From VGJW01 sp035286125 (GTDB taxonomy: Bacteria; Cyanobacteriota; Sericytochromatia; S15B-MN24; VGJW01): a stretch of 7,367 nt of DNA. Shown here piece by piece: positions 1 to 6,376 of this stretch. Numbering within the stretch: position 1 is the first letter of the stretch; every line of letters starts with the position of its first letter. A program made the translations under genes and the position numbers. The stretch spans positions 1-7,367 of the forward strand of contig JAYKIS010000028.1 of NCBI GenBank assembly GCA_035286125.1. The letters are read 5' to 3'. The notes below the pieces were generated by a model that saw only the letters and a list, made by a program, of their open reading frames with translations, was not told the DNA's origin and did no database searches.

Positions 1-1618
1 GGCCGCCGACCGCCTGCGTGGCGAGTACGCCATCGGCATCCGGGGCGTCGTGCGCGCCCGGGGCGAAGGCCTCGCGAACCCGCGCCTCGCGACAGGCGAG
101 ATCGAGGTCGCCGTCCAGGAGCTGGAAGTCTACAACGCAGCCCGGCCCCTGCCCTTCCCGCTGGATGACGACGGAGTCGACGAGAACCTGCGCCTGACGC
201 ACCGGTATCTCGAGCTTCGGGGCAAGCGGCTGACAGGGGCGCTGGCCGCCCGCCACCGCATCATGCAGCAAATGCGCCGCTACCTGGACGATCGCGGCTT
301 CCTCGAGATCGAGACGCACATCCTGACCAAGAGCACGCCGGAAGGCGCCCGCGATTACCTGGTGCCCAGCCGCGTCCATCCGGGCGAGTTCTTCGCGCTG
401 CCGCAGAGCCCTCAGATCTTCAAGCAGATCCTGATGGTGGGTGGCCAGGACCGCTACTTCCAGATTGCACGCTGCTTCCGCGACGAGGACCTGCGCGCCG
501 ACCGCCAGCCCGAGTTCACCCAGCTGGATTGCGAGTTGTCGTGGACCAGTCAGGAGCAGATCCTGGAGCTGTTCGAGGGATTGATGGCGCACCTGATCCA
601 CGCGTCCGTGGGCGCTGCCGTCACGACGCCGATTCCCCGCATGAGCTGGCAAGACGCGATGAACCGCTACGGTTCCGACAAGCCCTACACCCGCTTAGGG
701 CTCGAGCTGTGCGACCTGACGGACGCGACCCGAGGCTGCAGCTTCCAGGTTTTCAGCGGCGCCCCTGTGGTCAAGGGCCTGCGGGTGCCGGGTGGTGCGC
801 AACGCATCAGCCGGTCACAGATCGATGCCCTGACGGACTTCGTGCGCAAGTTCGGCGCCAAGGGCCTTGCCTACGTCAAGGTGGGCGACCCCTCGGGCCC
901 CGTGGCCAAGAACCTGGCCGAGGCCGAACTGGCTGCCATCGTCGCCGCGGCAGGGGCCGAACCCGGCGACCTCCTGTTCTTCGGGGCGGGTGAGTGGGGC
1001 CAGGTGGTGGACGTGCTGGGACGCCTTCGCCTGAAGCTGGGTCAGGATCTGGGGCTGATCCCCCAGGGCCAGTGGAACCTGCTGTGGGTCGTGGACTTCC
1101 CCATGTTCGAATACGACGCGACCGAGGGCCGGCTGTACGCGATGCATCATCCCTTCACGTCCGCGCGGCCGTCGGACCTGCCGGTGCTGGCCCGCTGGGC
1201 GGCCCACCTGGACGAGGGGGGCACGCTGACGCCCGAGGCCATCCGCGAACTGACGGCGGTCAAGGCCAACGCCTACGACATGGTGCTCAACGGCGTGGAA
1301 CTGGGCGGTGGCAGCATCCGTATCCATCAGGCCGAGGTGCAGCAGCAGGCCTTCCGGCTGCTGGGGCTGACGCCGGACGAAATCAAGACGAAGTTCGGCT
1401 TCATGATCGAGGCCTTCACCTACGGCACCCCGCCCCACGGCGGCATCGCCTTTGGGCTCGACCGCCTGTGCATGCTGCTGTCCGGCGTGCCCGCCATCCG
1501 CGACGTCATTGCCTTCCCCAAGACCCAGCAGGCCCGCGACCTGATGGCTGCGGCGCCCGGCGGGGTCGATGACAAGCAGCTCAAGGAACTGCATGTGCGG
1601 ACGGTGGTGGAGGGCTGA
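1..1618 (+). CDS. aspS: Aspartyl-tRNA synthetase, bacterial type (5' partial)
   Basis: This class IIb synthetase charges tRNA-Asp with aspartate in the cytoplasm, using ATP. The reading frame is open from base 2, so the gene begins upstream. By alignment from memory to E. coli AspRS, about 58 residues of the OB-fold anticodon-binding domain are missing and 538 residues are visible. Downstream of the OB-fold remainder lie the catalytic-core signature TPEGARDYLVPSR (about 335-373), the active-site stretch with PQSP (about 403-414), motif 2 FRDEDLRADRQPEF (476-517) and motif 3 containing GIAFGLDR (about 1442-1465). Between motifs 2 and 3 sits the GAD insertion domain (about 680-1080, with GAKGLAYVKV) that marks bacterial rather than archaeal AspRS. 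The C-terminus is full length, ending shortly after AFPKTQQARDLM. At the position matching E. coli Lys81 the protein has Gly (68-70), as in non-discriminating AspRS. The gene is followed by a 126-base gap, so it probably ends its transcription unit. Identity is near certain. Confidence 0.98.
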   Translation, partial: AADRLRGEYAIGIRGVVRARGEGLANPRLATGEIEVAVQELEVYNAARPLPFPLDDDGVDENLRLTHRYLELRGKRLTGALAARHRIMQQMRRYLDDRGFLEIETHILTKSTPEGARDYLVPSRVHPGEFFALPQSPQIFKQILMVGGQDRYFQIARCFRDEDLRADRQPEFTQLDCELSWTSQEQILELFEGLMAHLIHASVGAAVTTPIPRMSWQDAMNRYGSDKPYTRLGLELCDLTDATRGCSFQVFSGAPVVKGLRVPGGAQRISRSQIDALTDFVRKFGAKGLAYVKVGDPSGPVAKNLAEAELAAIVAAAGAEPGDLLFFGAGEWGQVVDVLGRLRLKLGQDLGLIPQGQWNLLWVVDFPMFEYDATEGRLYAMHHPFTSARPSDLPVLARWAAHLDEGGTLTPEAIRELTAVKANAYDMVLNGVELGGGSIRIHQAEVQQQAFRLLGLTPDEIKTKFGFMIEAFTYGTPPHGGIAFGLDRLCMLLSGVPAIRDVIAFPKTQQARDLMAAAPGGVDDKQLKELHVRTVVEG

Positions 1619-1633
1619 CAGGCCACCCACTGA

Positions 1634-1675
1634 GCGTCACGCTTGAAGTCAGGATTACCCGACCCTCAAGCACGC
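1634..1675 (+). terminator. Weak hairpin after aspS, possible transcription end
   Basis: Sixteen bases past the aspS stop there is an inverted repeat. GCTTGA (1641-1646) pairs with TCAAGC (1666-1671), and GCGT (1634-1637) pairs with ACGC (1672-1675) across a three-base bulge. This gives ten pairs around a 19-base loop. The position suits an aspS terminator or 3'-end stabiliser. No T-run follows, so it is not a canonical intrinsic terminator. It could be chance pairing in GC-rich DNA. Confidence 0.22.
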
Positions 1676-1715
1676 CTCAGGCCATCGTCCAAGCCCCTCC
1701 CTCACCCACTGGCCG

Positions 1716-1746
1716 ATGCGGAGAATGGGGCCCATAATCTCCGCAT
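1716..1746 (+). promoter_or_regulatory. Palindrome overlapping the Fic start codon (candidate operator or hairpin)
   Basis: ATGCGGAGA (1716-1724) is perfectly repeated in inverted form as TCTCCGCAT (1738-1746). The 13 bases between them contain a second nested inverted repeat, ATGG (1725-1728) with CCAT (1732-1735), leaving AA unpaired. The 3' arm includes the A and T of the Fic ATG at 1745. As DNA it looks like an operator covering the candidate -10 and start site. As RNA, if transcription starts upstream, it would form a strong stem that hides the start codon and the only GGAG (1720-1723). The Fic protein ends in a winged helix, so self-repression is a reasonable inference. The palindrome itself is directly visible; its function is not shown. 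Confidence 0.6.
1733..1738 (+). promoter_or_regulatory. Candidate -10 element (CATAAT) for the Fic gene
   Basis: CATAAT matches the sigma-70 -10 consensus at five of six positions, in a stretch noticeably richer in A/T than its surroundings. With usual spacing, transcription would begin at about 1745, exactly at the ATG, giving a leaderless mRNA. That would explain the absence of a Shine-Dalgarno sequence at normal distance. No convincing -35 lies 16-18 bases upstream (CTGGCC/TGGCCG only), so the call is tentative. Confidence 0.35.
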
Positions 1747-2860
1747 GAATCGCGGAGATCACAAGTTCATATGGCAGGCTGCCGATTGGCCGAACTGGCA
1801 ATATGACTTGCCTGCCCTGATGCCTCTCCTCGCAGATGCAAGCCGTTTTCAGGGCCTGCTGCTGGGACGCCTCGCCGACCTCGGCATGTCTGTCAGGGAC
1901 GAGGCCAGCCTGGCAGCCCTGACCGAAGATGTCGTCAGGACGAGTGCCATCGAGGGCGAAGTCCTCGACGCAGCCACCGTACGGTCCTCCATCGCCCGGC
2001 GTCTGGGCGTTGATGCCGGTGCACTGGCGCCGGCGGATAGAAACGTCGAGGGCGTGGTCGAGATGATCATGGACGCCACCTCCCGGTGTACCGAACCCCT
2101 GACCCTCGCAAGGCTGTGCGGATGGCAAGCGGCTCTGTTTCCGACCGGGTACTCCGGCCTGACCCAGGTCGCCATCGGTCGCTTGCGGGATGACGCAGCA
2201 GGCCCCATGCAGGTGGTCTCCGGGCCCGTGGGACGCCGCAGGGTCCACTTCGAGGCCCCTCCTGCTGCTCTTCTCCCTGCAGAGGTGGACCGTTTCCTCA
2301 CTTGGGCCAACGAATCGTCCGACGTCCCAGGGCTCCTCAAGGCAGGCCTCGCCCACCTGTGGTTCGTGACCCTGCATCCCTTCGAAGACGGCAACGGCCG
2401 AATCGCCCGTGCCGTCGGCGACTTGTTTCTGGCACGCGCTGACGGTAGCCCCCAACGGTTCTACAGCCTGTCCGCCCGGATCCAGCGTGAACGTCAGGAC
2501 TACTACGACATCCTCGAGCAGACGCAAAAGGGGACCATGGACGTCACCCGGTGGCTCGTCTGGTTCCTTGGCGTCCTCGTCCGTGCCTTGCACGAGGCCA
2601 ACAAGACCCTCGACACCGTGCAGATGAAGGCGCGTTTCTGGCAGCGGTGGTCCGGCACGGCCCTGAACGAGCGCCAGATCAAGGTCCTCAATCGCATGCT
2701 CGATGGTTTCGAGGGCAAACTCACCAGCAGCAAATGGGCTGCACTCGCCAAGTGCTCGCCCGACACGGCGCTGCGCGACATCACGGCTTTGCTCGACAAA
2801 GGCATGCTTTGCCGGGCACCTGGTGGCGGCCGCAGCACGGCCTATGTCCTTTCGGACTGA
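1745..2860 (+). CDS. Fic-family AMP-transferase with DUF4172 N-terminus and C-terminal winged helix
   Basis: Fic enzymes usually move AMP from ATP onto a Ser, Thr or Tyr hydroxyl of a target protein; here the target is unknown. The 371-residue protein has a DUF4172/Fic_N region (about 8-90, beginning with the WQxxDWPxWxYD pattern). It carries an inhibitory-helix motif TSAIEG (66-71), fitting (S/T)xxxE(G/N), with Glu70 as the expected ATP-blocking residue. A complete Fic active-site loop HPFEDGNGRIAR lies at 211-222, with catalytic His211. Residues about 305-368 form a winged-helix-like domain (LNERQIKVLN to GGRSTAYVL). N-terminal inhibition places it in class II, which needs no separate antitoxin, and none is adjacent. 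I chose ATG 1745 over TTG 1643 because the family homology begins just after 1745 and the 34-residue extension is Pro-rich and unlike the family. The first 120 bases are about 57% G+C, against about 72% in a sample of the YkgJ gene, hinting at transfer. Confidence 0.93.
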   Translation: MNRGDHKFIWQAADWPNWQYDLPALMPLLADASRFQGLLLGRLADLGMSVRDEASLAALTEDVVRTSAIEGEVLDAATVRSSIARRLGVDAGALAPADRNVEGVVEMIMDATSRCTEPLTLARLCGWQAALFPTGYSGLTQVAIGRLRDDAAGPMQVVSGPVGRRRVHFEAPPAALLPAEVDRFLTWANESSDVPGLLKAGLAHLWFVTLHPFEDGNGRIARAVGDLFLARADGSPQRFYSLSARIQRERQDYYDILEQTQKGTMDVTRWLVWFLGVLVRALHEANKTLDTVQMKARFWQRWSGTALNERQIKVLNRMLDGFEGKLTSSKWAALAKCSPDTALRDITALLDKGMLCRAPGGGRSTAYVLSD

Positions 2861-2872
2861 CCCTGCGCCCGA

Positions 2873-4861
2873 CTACTTCCCGACCGATGCCAGCACGATC
2901 CGGCCGAACAGGTCCAGGTCCACGCTCGGGCGCACCGCCCACACCCCCCGGCTGTCGCGGAAAGGCTCGTGCACGCCACGGGCCCGCTTCCACGCGACGA
3001 CAGCCGTCGCCGTCGCATCATCAAAGCTCCCGGTCTCGCGCACGGCAGCGCCCTGCAGACGCAGGGCCTTCTGCAGGTCCTTGATGACGGCGCGCTGCGC
3101 CGAGCCGGGCGCAAGGGCACCTGTGCGGGCCAGACGCGCGGCCTCGGCATCGAAGGCCTCCAGGTCGGCACGGGTTGCCAGCACGTCCAGCAGCGCAGCT
3201 CGCCCCCGGTCCAGATCCGACAGGGCCTCGGCTTCAGGTACGGTCGTCTGTCGGTTCGACGCGCCCGACGTCGGGCTGCCCCCGAACGAAGGCAAGGGGA
3301 CCCAGTCGAAACCCGGCGCGCCACCGCCACCGGGCAACGGGGCCGCAGAGGGTCCCGGGGCCGGCGCAGAGCCGCCACCCCCGAAACCGGGGAGCGCGAC
3401 GTCACCCCAGTCGGGCATCGGCACGCTTCCGCCCGAACCCGGGGGCGGCGTGGCCGGGTCATCGCCGGGCGGCAACGACGGCCCCGGGTCGGGGTCTGGC
3501 CCGGGCGTCGGGGCATTGGGGTCAGGCGTGGGCAAGGCCCCCACGGGCAGGCCGGCCTCGGAGGCCGCACGAAGCAGATCCAGGCCCACGGCGCGATGCG
3601 AGAAGCCCGACACCTTGGCCCCGCTGCGGACCAGCAGGTCGAACATGGCCGCAGGCGTCATGTCGGGCCGGAAGCTGGCGAGGAAGGCAAAGGCCGCAGA
3701 TACGTGCGGCGCCGCCATGCTCGTGCCGGACATGTAGTCGTAGCCGCCCGGCACCGTCGAGCGGATGACGACACCCGGGGCCGTCAGGCGGACATTGCGG
3801 TCGTCGTTCGAGAACGTGGCCCGCATGTCGTCCAGATCCGTCGCGCCGACGGCGATGACCTCGGGATAGCGTGCGGGATAGAGGGCCTGCTCGGCACCCT
3901 GGTTGCCCGAAGACGCGACGATGACGACGCCCTTGGCCACCGCTGCCTGGATGGCGCGCCGTACCGAGATCAGGTCCTGGTCCGTGCCCAGCGACATACT
4001 GATGACCTTCGCCCCGCCCGAGACGGCCGACTCGATCGCGTCCACCAGCACGGGGTCCTCGCCCGAGCCGTCGTCGCCGAGGGCCTTGATCGGCATGATG
4101 CGGACACCTGCCGCCACGCCCGCGATACCCTTGCCGTTGTCGGCGAGCGCGGCAATGACGCCGGCACAGTGGGTCCCGTGGCCGTGCTTGTCATACGGCG
4201 CCTGGCCACGCTGCACCAGATTGCGTCCTTGCACCACGACGCCCCGCAAGTCCTCGTGGTCGGCATCCACCCCCGTGTCCACGACGGCCACGATGACGGG
4301 GTTCTGCGGCCGCACGCCGCGCGCCCACAACTCGCCACCGCCCACCCGAGCATAGCCCCAGGCCGTGTTCAGGCCGGGATCGTTGGGCCCCACGCGCTGG
4401 GCCGCGGCCTGGACGCGCTTGCCCGTGATCGACAGGCGATGGACCGGCTCTGCGTAGGCCAAGGGTACGGAGGTCTGCCAGCGCTGCAGCGTCCCGGCGT
4501 CGAGCGCCGCCGACAACCTGTAACGGCCCAGTCCCGCCACCATCGTCGGGGCGACACGTTCGGCACCCGGCAGATCATGCAGGCGGCCATCGGCGAACTG
4601 GACCAGCACCTCACGGCCGACGGCCGCGACACCCAGGCCGCTGGCGGCCTGCGGCTCGGCCTGGGGCAGGGAGGCGACCAACTCGAGGACCAGTTCGCGT
4701 TCGGTTGCGGCGAGCGGCGCGACACGGGCCACCGCGCCCTGCGGCAGCGCGACGGATCCCGGAAGGCTGCGCGTGCAGGCCGAGACCGCCAGCACGGCCG
4801 CGAACGCACCCAGCCGGAGCGGGGCGTAGCATGGCCGATGGGGCGAGTCGGAACGGACCAT
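2873..4861 (-). CDS. Secreted subtilisin-family (S8) lipoprotein protease with C-terminal peptidoglycan-binding-like domain
   Basis: This is a 662-residue serine protease exported as a lipoprotein. The N-terminus has Arg/His residues, a hydrophobic segment (about 17-28) and a lipobox VSAC with Cys29 as the lipidation site; Thr follows at +2. Residues about 50-165 resemble the propeptide of fervidolysin-like subtilases, ending in YAEP and a PNDPGLNTAWGY segment. The catalytic domain (about 176-430) has the full triad: Asp195 in VVDTG, His228 in GHGTHCAG and Ser381 in GTSMAAPHV. Asn320 in SSGN is the oxyanion residue. A Pro/Gly-rich linker (442-533) leads to a helical region and a PG_binding_1-like repeat (about 588-630: DLQKAL, then GSFDDATATAVVAW). 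It is convergent with the Fic gene (12-base gap) and divergent from the cysteine-cluster gene (44-base gap). I chose ATG 4861 because it directly precedes the signal peptide; the 61-residue upstream extension is low-complexity antisense of the neighbour. No strong RBS is visible. Substrate is unknown. Confidence 0.93.
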   Translation of the reverse strand: MVRSDSPHRPCYAPLRLGAFAAVLAVSACTRSLPGSVALPQGAVARVAPLAATERELVLELVASLPQAEPQAASGLGVAAVGREVLVQFADGRLHDLPGAERVAPTMVAGLGRYRLSAALDAGTLQRWQTSVPLAYAEPVHRLSITGKRVQAAAQRVGPNDPGLNTAWGYARVGGGELWARGVRPQNPVIVAVVDTGVDADHEDLRGVVVQGRNLVQRGQAPYDKHGHGTHCAGVIAALADNGKGIAGVAAGVRIMPIKALGDDGSGEDPVLVDAIESAVSGGAKVISMSLGTDQDLISVRRAIQAAVAKGVVIVASSGNQGAEQALYPARYPEVIAVGATDLDDMRATFSNDDRNVRLTAPGVVIRSTVPGGYDYMSGTSMAAPHVSAAFAFLASFRPDMTPAAMFDLLVRSGAKVSGFSHRAVGLDLLRAASEAGLPVGALPTPDPNAPTPGPDPDPGPSLPPGDDPATPPPGSGGSVPMPDWGDVALPGFGGGGSAPAPGPSAAPLPGGGGAPGFDWVPLPSFGGSPTSGASNRQTTVPEAEALSDLDRGRAALLDVLATRADLEAFDAEAARLARTGALAPGSAQRAVIKDLQKALRLQGAAVRETGSFDDATATAVVAWKRARGVHEPFRDSRGVWAVRPSVDLDLFGRIVLASVGK
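3263..3538 (-). repeat. Low-complexity Pro/Gly-rich linker coding region
   Basis: These bases encode residues 442-533 of the subtilase. The first half is rich in Pro and Asp (PTPDPNAPTPGPDPDPGP) and the second in Gly, Pro, Ser and Ala, with repeated LPGFGGGG/PLPGGGG-like units. This is an unstructured spacer between the protease and the C-terminal domain. The DNA is C-rich on the plus strand, prone to slippage, and generates long spurious plus-strand open frames. Confidence 0.8.
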
Positions 4862-4905
4862 GCCATGGTCATCGGCGACTTCGCACCAGATCCGGTAAAG
4901 ACCAG

Positions 4906-5724
4906 ATGAATTCCGACGAAATGGCGCAGGAACCGGCAGAGGGTGGCGAGGCCTTCGGTGAGATCCTGCTGCGCGAGCGGGCCAAGGCCCCCCCGGCGAC
5001 CTACATGCCGTTGCCGGTGCTGGGTTCCCCGCCCGAGTTCGCACCCCTGGCCCGTGCCCTGGGCGAGGGCCGGCACGAGATGAACGCCCTCCAGGCCCCG
5101 GGCTGGCGTCCGGCCAAGGCCATCCTGGCGTTGTACCGACTGGCCGACCGCATTGCGGCCGCCGTCGGCGCCGCCTATCCCGAGAGCCGCTGCAAGGAGG
5201 GCTGCAGCGGCTGCTGCACCTACCCCACGGCCTTCTTCCTCGTGCCCCCGCGCGAGTGGGAGGCCATCCGCGACTGGACCCACAGGCAATGGGACGAAGC
5301 GACCCGGCAACGCTTCGCCACCCGCTACCGCCGGACGCACGGGCCGTATGGGATCGCCCTGTGGCTGGCCGAAACCGTGATGCGCCTGCCGTGGAACCTG
5401 CACCTGCGACCGGGCGCGCTCATCCTGTCCTGCCCGTTCCTCGAGGACAACCGCTGCAGCATTCACCCCGTCCGGCCGCTGCTCTGCCGGACCTACGGCT
5501 CGTTTGCCGTGCGGGACGCCTGGCGCCATGACATCGAGGCCTATGCCTGCCGCTGGCAGGCCGACACCCTCGACGAGGCCTTCATGGGCGGCAAGGGCCG
5601 GCCGGCCCTGCCCTCCGTCAACCGGCTGCACGACCTGCGGGTCCGACACGGGGGTGGCAGCGGCCGCACCCTGGCGCGGTGGATCCGGCTCAGCTGGCCT
5701 TGGACGACGGACGGTGGCGCTTGA
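4906..5724 (+). CDS. YkgJ-family cysteine-cluster protein
   Basis: This is a 272-residue soluble protein of the YkgJ type (zinc/iron-chelating cysteine-cluster family), whose biochemical role is largely unestablished. Eight cysteines are all in the expected places. Cys96, Cys100, Cys103 and Cys104 form the CxxxCxxCC cluster. Cys176 and Cys184 (CPFLEDNRC), Cys194 in the RPLLCRTY motif and Cys215 complete a likely metal or Fe-S site. The roughly 90 residues before the cluster and the Arg/Trp-rich tail are not recognised. No signal peptide or membrane segment is seen, so it should be cytoplasmic. I chose ATG 4906 because frames farther upstream run antisense through the protease signal peptide. 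ATG 4921 is the alternative, and neither has a strong RBS (only GGTAAAG at 4894-4900). It is divergent from the protease with 44 bases between start codons, and its 3' end overlaps the SRPBCC gene by 35 bases. Confidence 0.87.
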   Translation: MNSDEMAQEPAEGGEAFGEILLRERAKAPPATYMPLPVLGSPPEFAPLARALGEGRHEMNALQAPGWRPAKAILALYRLADRIAAAVGAAYPESRCKEGCSGCCTYPTAFFLVPPREWEAIRDWTHRQWDEATRQRFATRYRRTHGPYGIALWLAETVMRLPWNLHLRPGALILSCPFLEDNRCSIHPVRPLLCRTYGSFAVRDAWRHDIEAYACRWQADTLDEAFMGGKGRPALPSVNRLHDLRVRHGGGSGRTLARWIRLSWPWTTDGGA

Positions 5725-6283
5725 CGGCCTCGTTCGCAACCGATCGCAGGATGGAAGGCATCATCGTCTGGGTTCCCCAGGTCACGACCCAGCTCGGAAC
5801 GAAAGGCAGGCCCGGGTCCAGGCGGACGGCGTAGCGCATCATGGTGCGGCCCGGCGCCGTCTCCTTGAGTGTCCAGACCCCTTCCACCTGCTTGATGGTG
5901 CCGTCCGCACGCTGGAACCGGATGCGCCATGACGGCTTCTCGTGATGAAGCACATTCGCGACCCAGCGGCTGCCGAAGATCGGGTAGTCGACCTCGGACC
6001 GATGCAGTTCCCACGTCCCCGACTTCTCCAGGATTTCCATCTTGCGATAGCGATCGAAGAGCTGCGGATAGGCCTCGTAATCCGTGATGACGGACCACAT
6101 GACGGCGGGAGGCACCGGGGCGTTGATCTGGCCCTGGACGATCTTCATCGAGTCCTTGTCCGTGTCGCGGATGCGGACCACGATGCCCTCGTCCTGCATG
6201 TCGGGCGCGGGGCTGAAGCCCTCGAGCAGATCCGTCACGAACGGCATCTGCATCGCAGACGCAAGCGAAGCGGCCAGCAACAT
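5690..6283 (-). CDS. SRPBCC (START/polyketide-cyclase-like) protein
   Basis: This 197-residue protein has the pattern of the SRPBCC/START superfamily, which binds lipids or other hydrophobic ligands in a helix-grip cavity. The diagnostic opening is residues about 48-80 (QGQINAPVPPAVMWSVITDYEAYPQLFDRY). A series of beta-strand-like segments follows, with VEGVWTLKE at 133-141. A long C-terminal helix (about 170-190, TMMPSILRSVANEAVKRH) closes the fold. The ligand cannot be inferred. The first 13 residues (MLLAASLASAMQM) are hydrophobic but lack the positive charges of a normal signal peptide, so export is uncertain. The start at 6283 is well supported by AAAGGAG seven bases upstream. The stop lies inside the YkgJ gene on the other strand (overlap 5690-5724). 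No partner in the window explains its function. Confidence 0.85.
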   Translation of the reverse strand: MLLAASLASAMQMPFVTDLLEGFSPAPDMQDEGIVVRIRDTDKDSMKIVQGQINAPVPPAVMWSVITDYEAYPQLFDRYRKMEILEKSGTWELHRSEVDYPIFGSRWVANVLHHEKPSWRIRFQRADGTIKQVEGVWTLKETAPGRTMMRYAVRLDPGLPFVPSWVVTWGTQTMMPSILRSVANEAVKRHRPSSKAS

Positions 6284-6290
6284 GCCCGGA

Positions 6291-6297
6291 CTCCTTT
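6291..6297 (-). promoter_or_regulatory. Strong Shine-Dalgarno of the SRPBCC gene
   Basis: On the minus strand AAAGGAG lies seven bases before ATG 6283. It is the best ribosome binding site in the window and fixes the start of the SRPBCC protein. It also shows that the organism uses anti-SD pairing for at least some genes. Confidence 0.8.
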
Positions 6298-6313
6298 GGC
6301 GGGGGACCGTTCG

Positions 6314-6342
6314 ATCGTATCAGGACACGGCATTCCGCCCAA
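6314..6342 (-). promoter_or_regulatory. Candidate sigma-70-like promoter of the SRPBCC gene
   Basis: On the minus strand TTGGGC (6337-6342) and TACGAT (6314-6319) are separated by exactly 17 bases. The -35 matches only the TTG half of the consensus; the -10 matches TA and the final AT. Transcription would start near 6307, leaving a leader of about 24 bases that includes the RBS at 6291-6297. The arrangement is sensible but the match is moderate. Confidence 0.4.
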
Positions 6343-6376
6343 GTCCCGGGCCCGTCGTTGCGGTAGGATTGAGGAC

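Noticed and set aside
815..1630. 271-codon minus-strand open frame across aspS
   Set aside because: It is exactly antisense to the conserved aspS coding region, has no family-like motifs and is His/Gln/Gly-biased, as expected from GC-rich third positions.
1643..1744. 34-residue N-terminal extension of Fic from TTG 1643
   Set aside because: The extension is unlike the start of DUF4172 Fic proteins, would include the palindrome and the candidate -10, and the family pattern begins just after ATG 1745.
2861..2872. Possible bidirectional terminator between the convergent Fic and protease genes
   Set aside because: Only 12 bases separate the stops and no inverted repeat with a T-run is visible there.
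2703..3737. 344-codon plus-strand open frame rich in Pro, Gly, Ala and Ser
   Set aside because: It overlaps the Fic 3' end and lies opposite the Pro/Gly linker of the protease; its low-complexity composition mirrors that linker.
2969..4909. 646-codon plus-strand open frame
   Set aside because: It is the antisense of the subtilase gene, which has an intact catalytic triad and signal peptide. The plus-strand product is Arg/His-rich with no domain.
4862..5044. 61-residue N-terminal extension of the subtilase
   Set aside because: It is antisense to the start of the YkgJ-type gene, low in complexity, and would bury the lipoprotein signal peptide that begins at 4861.
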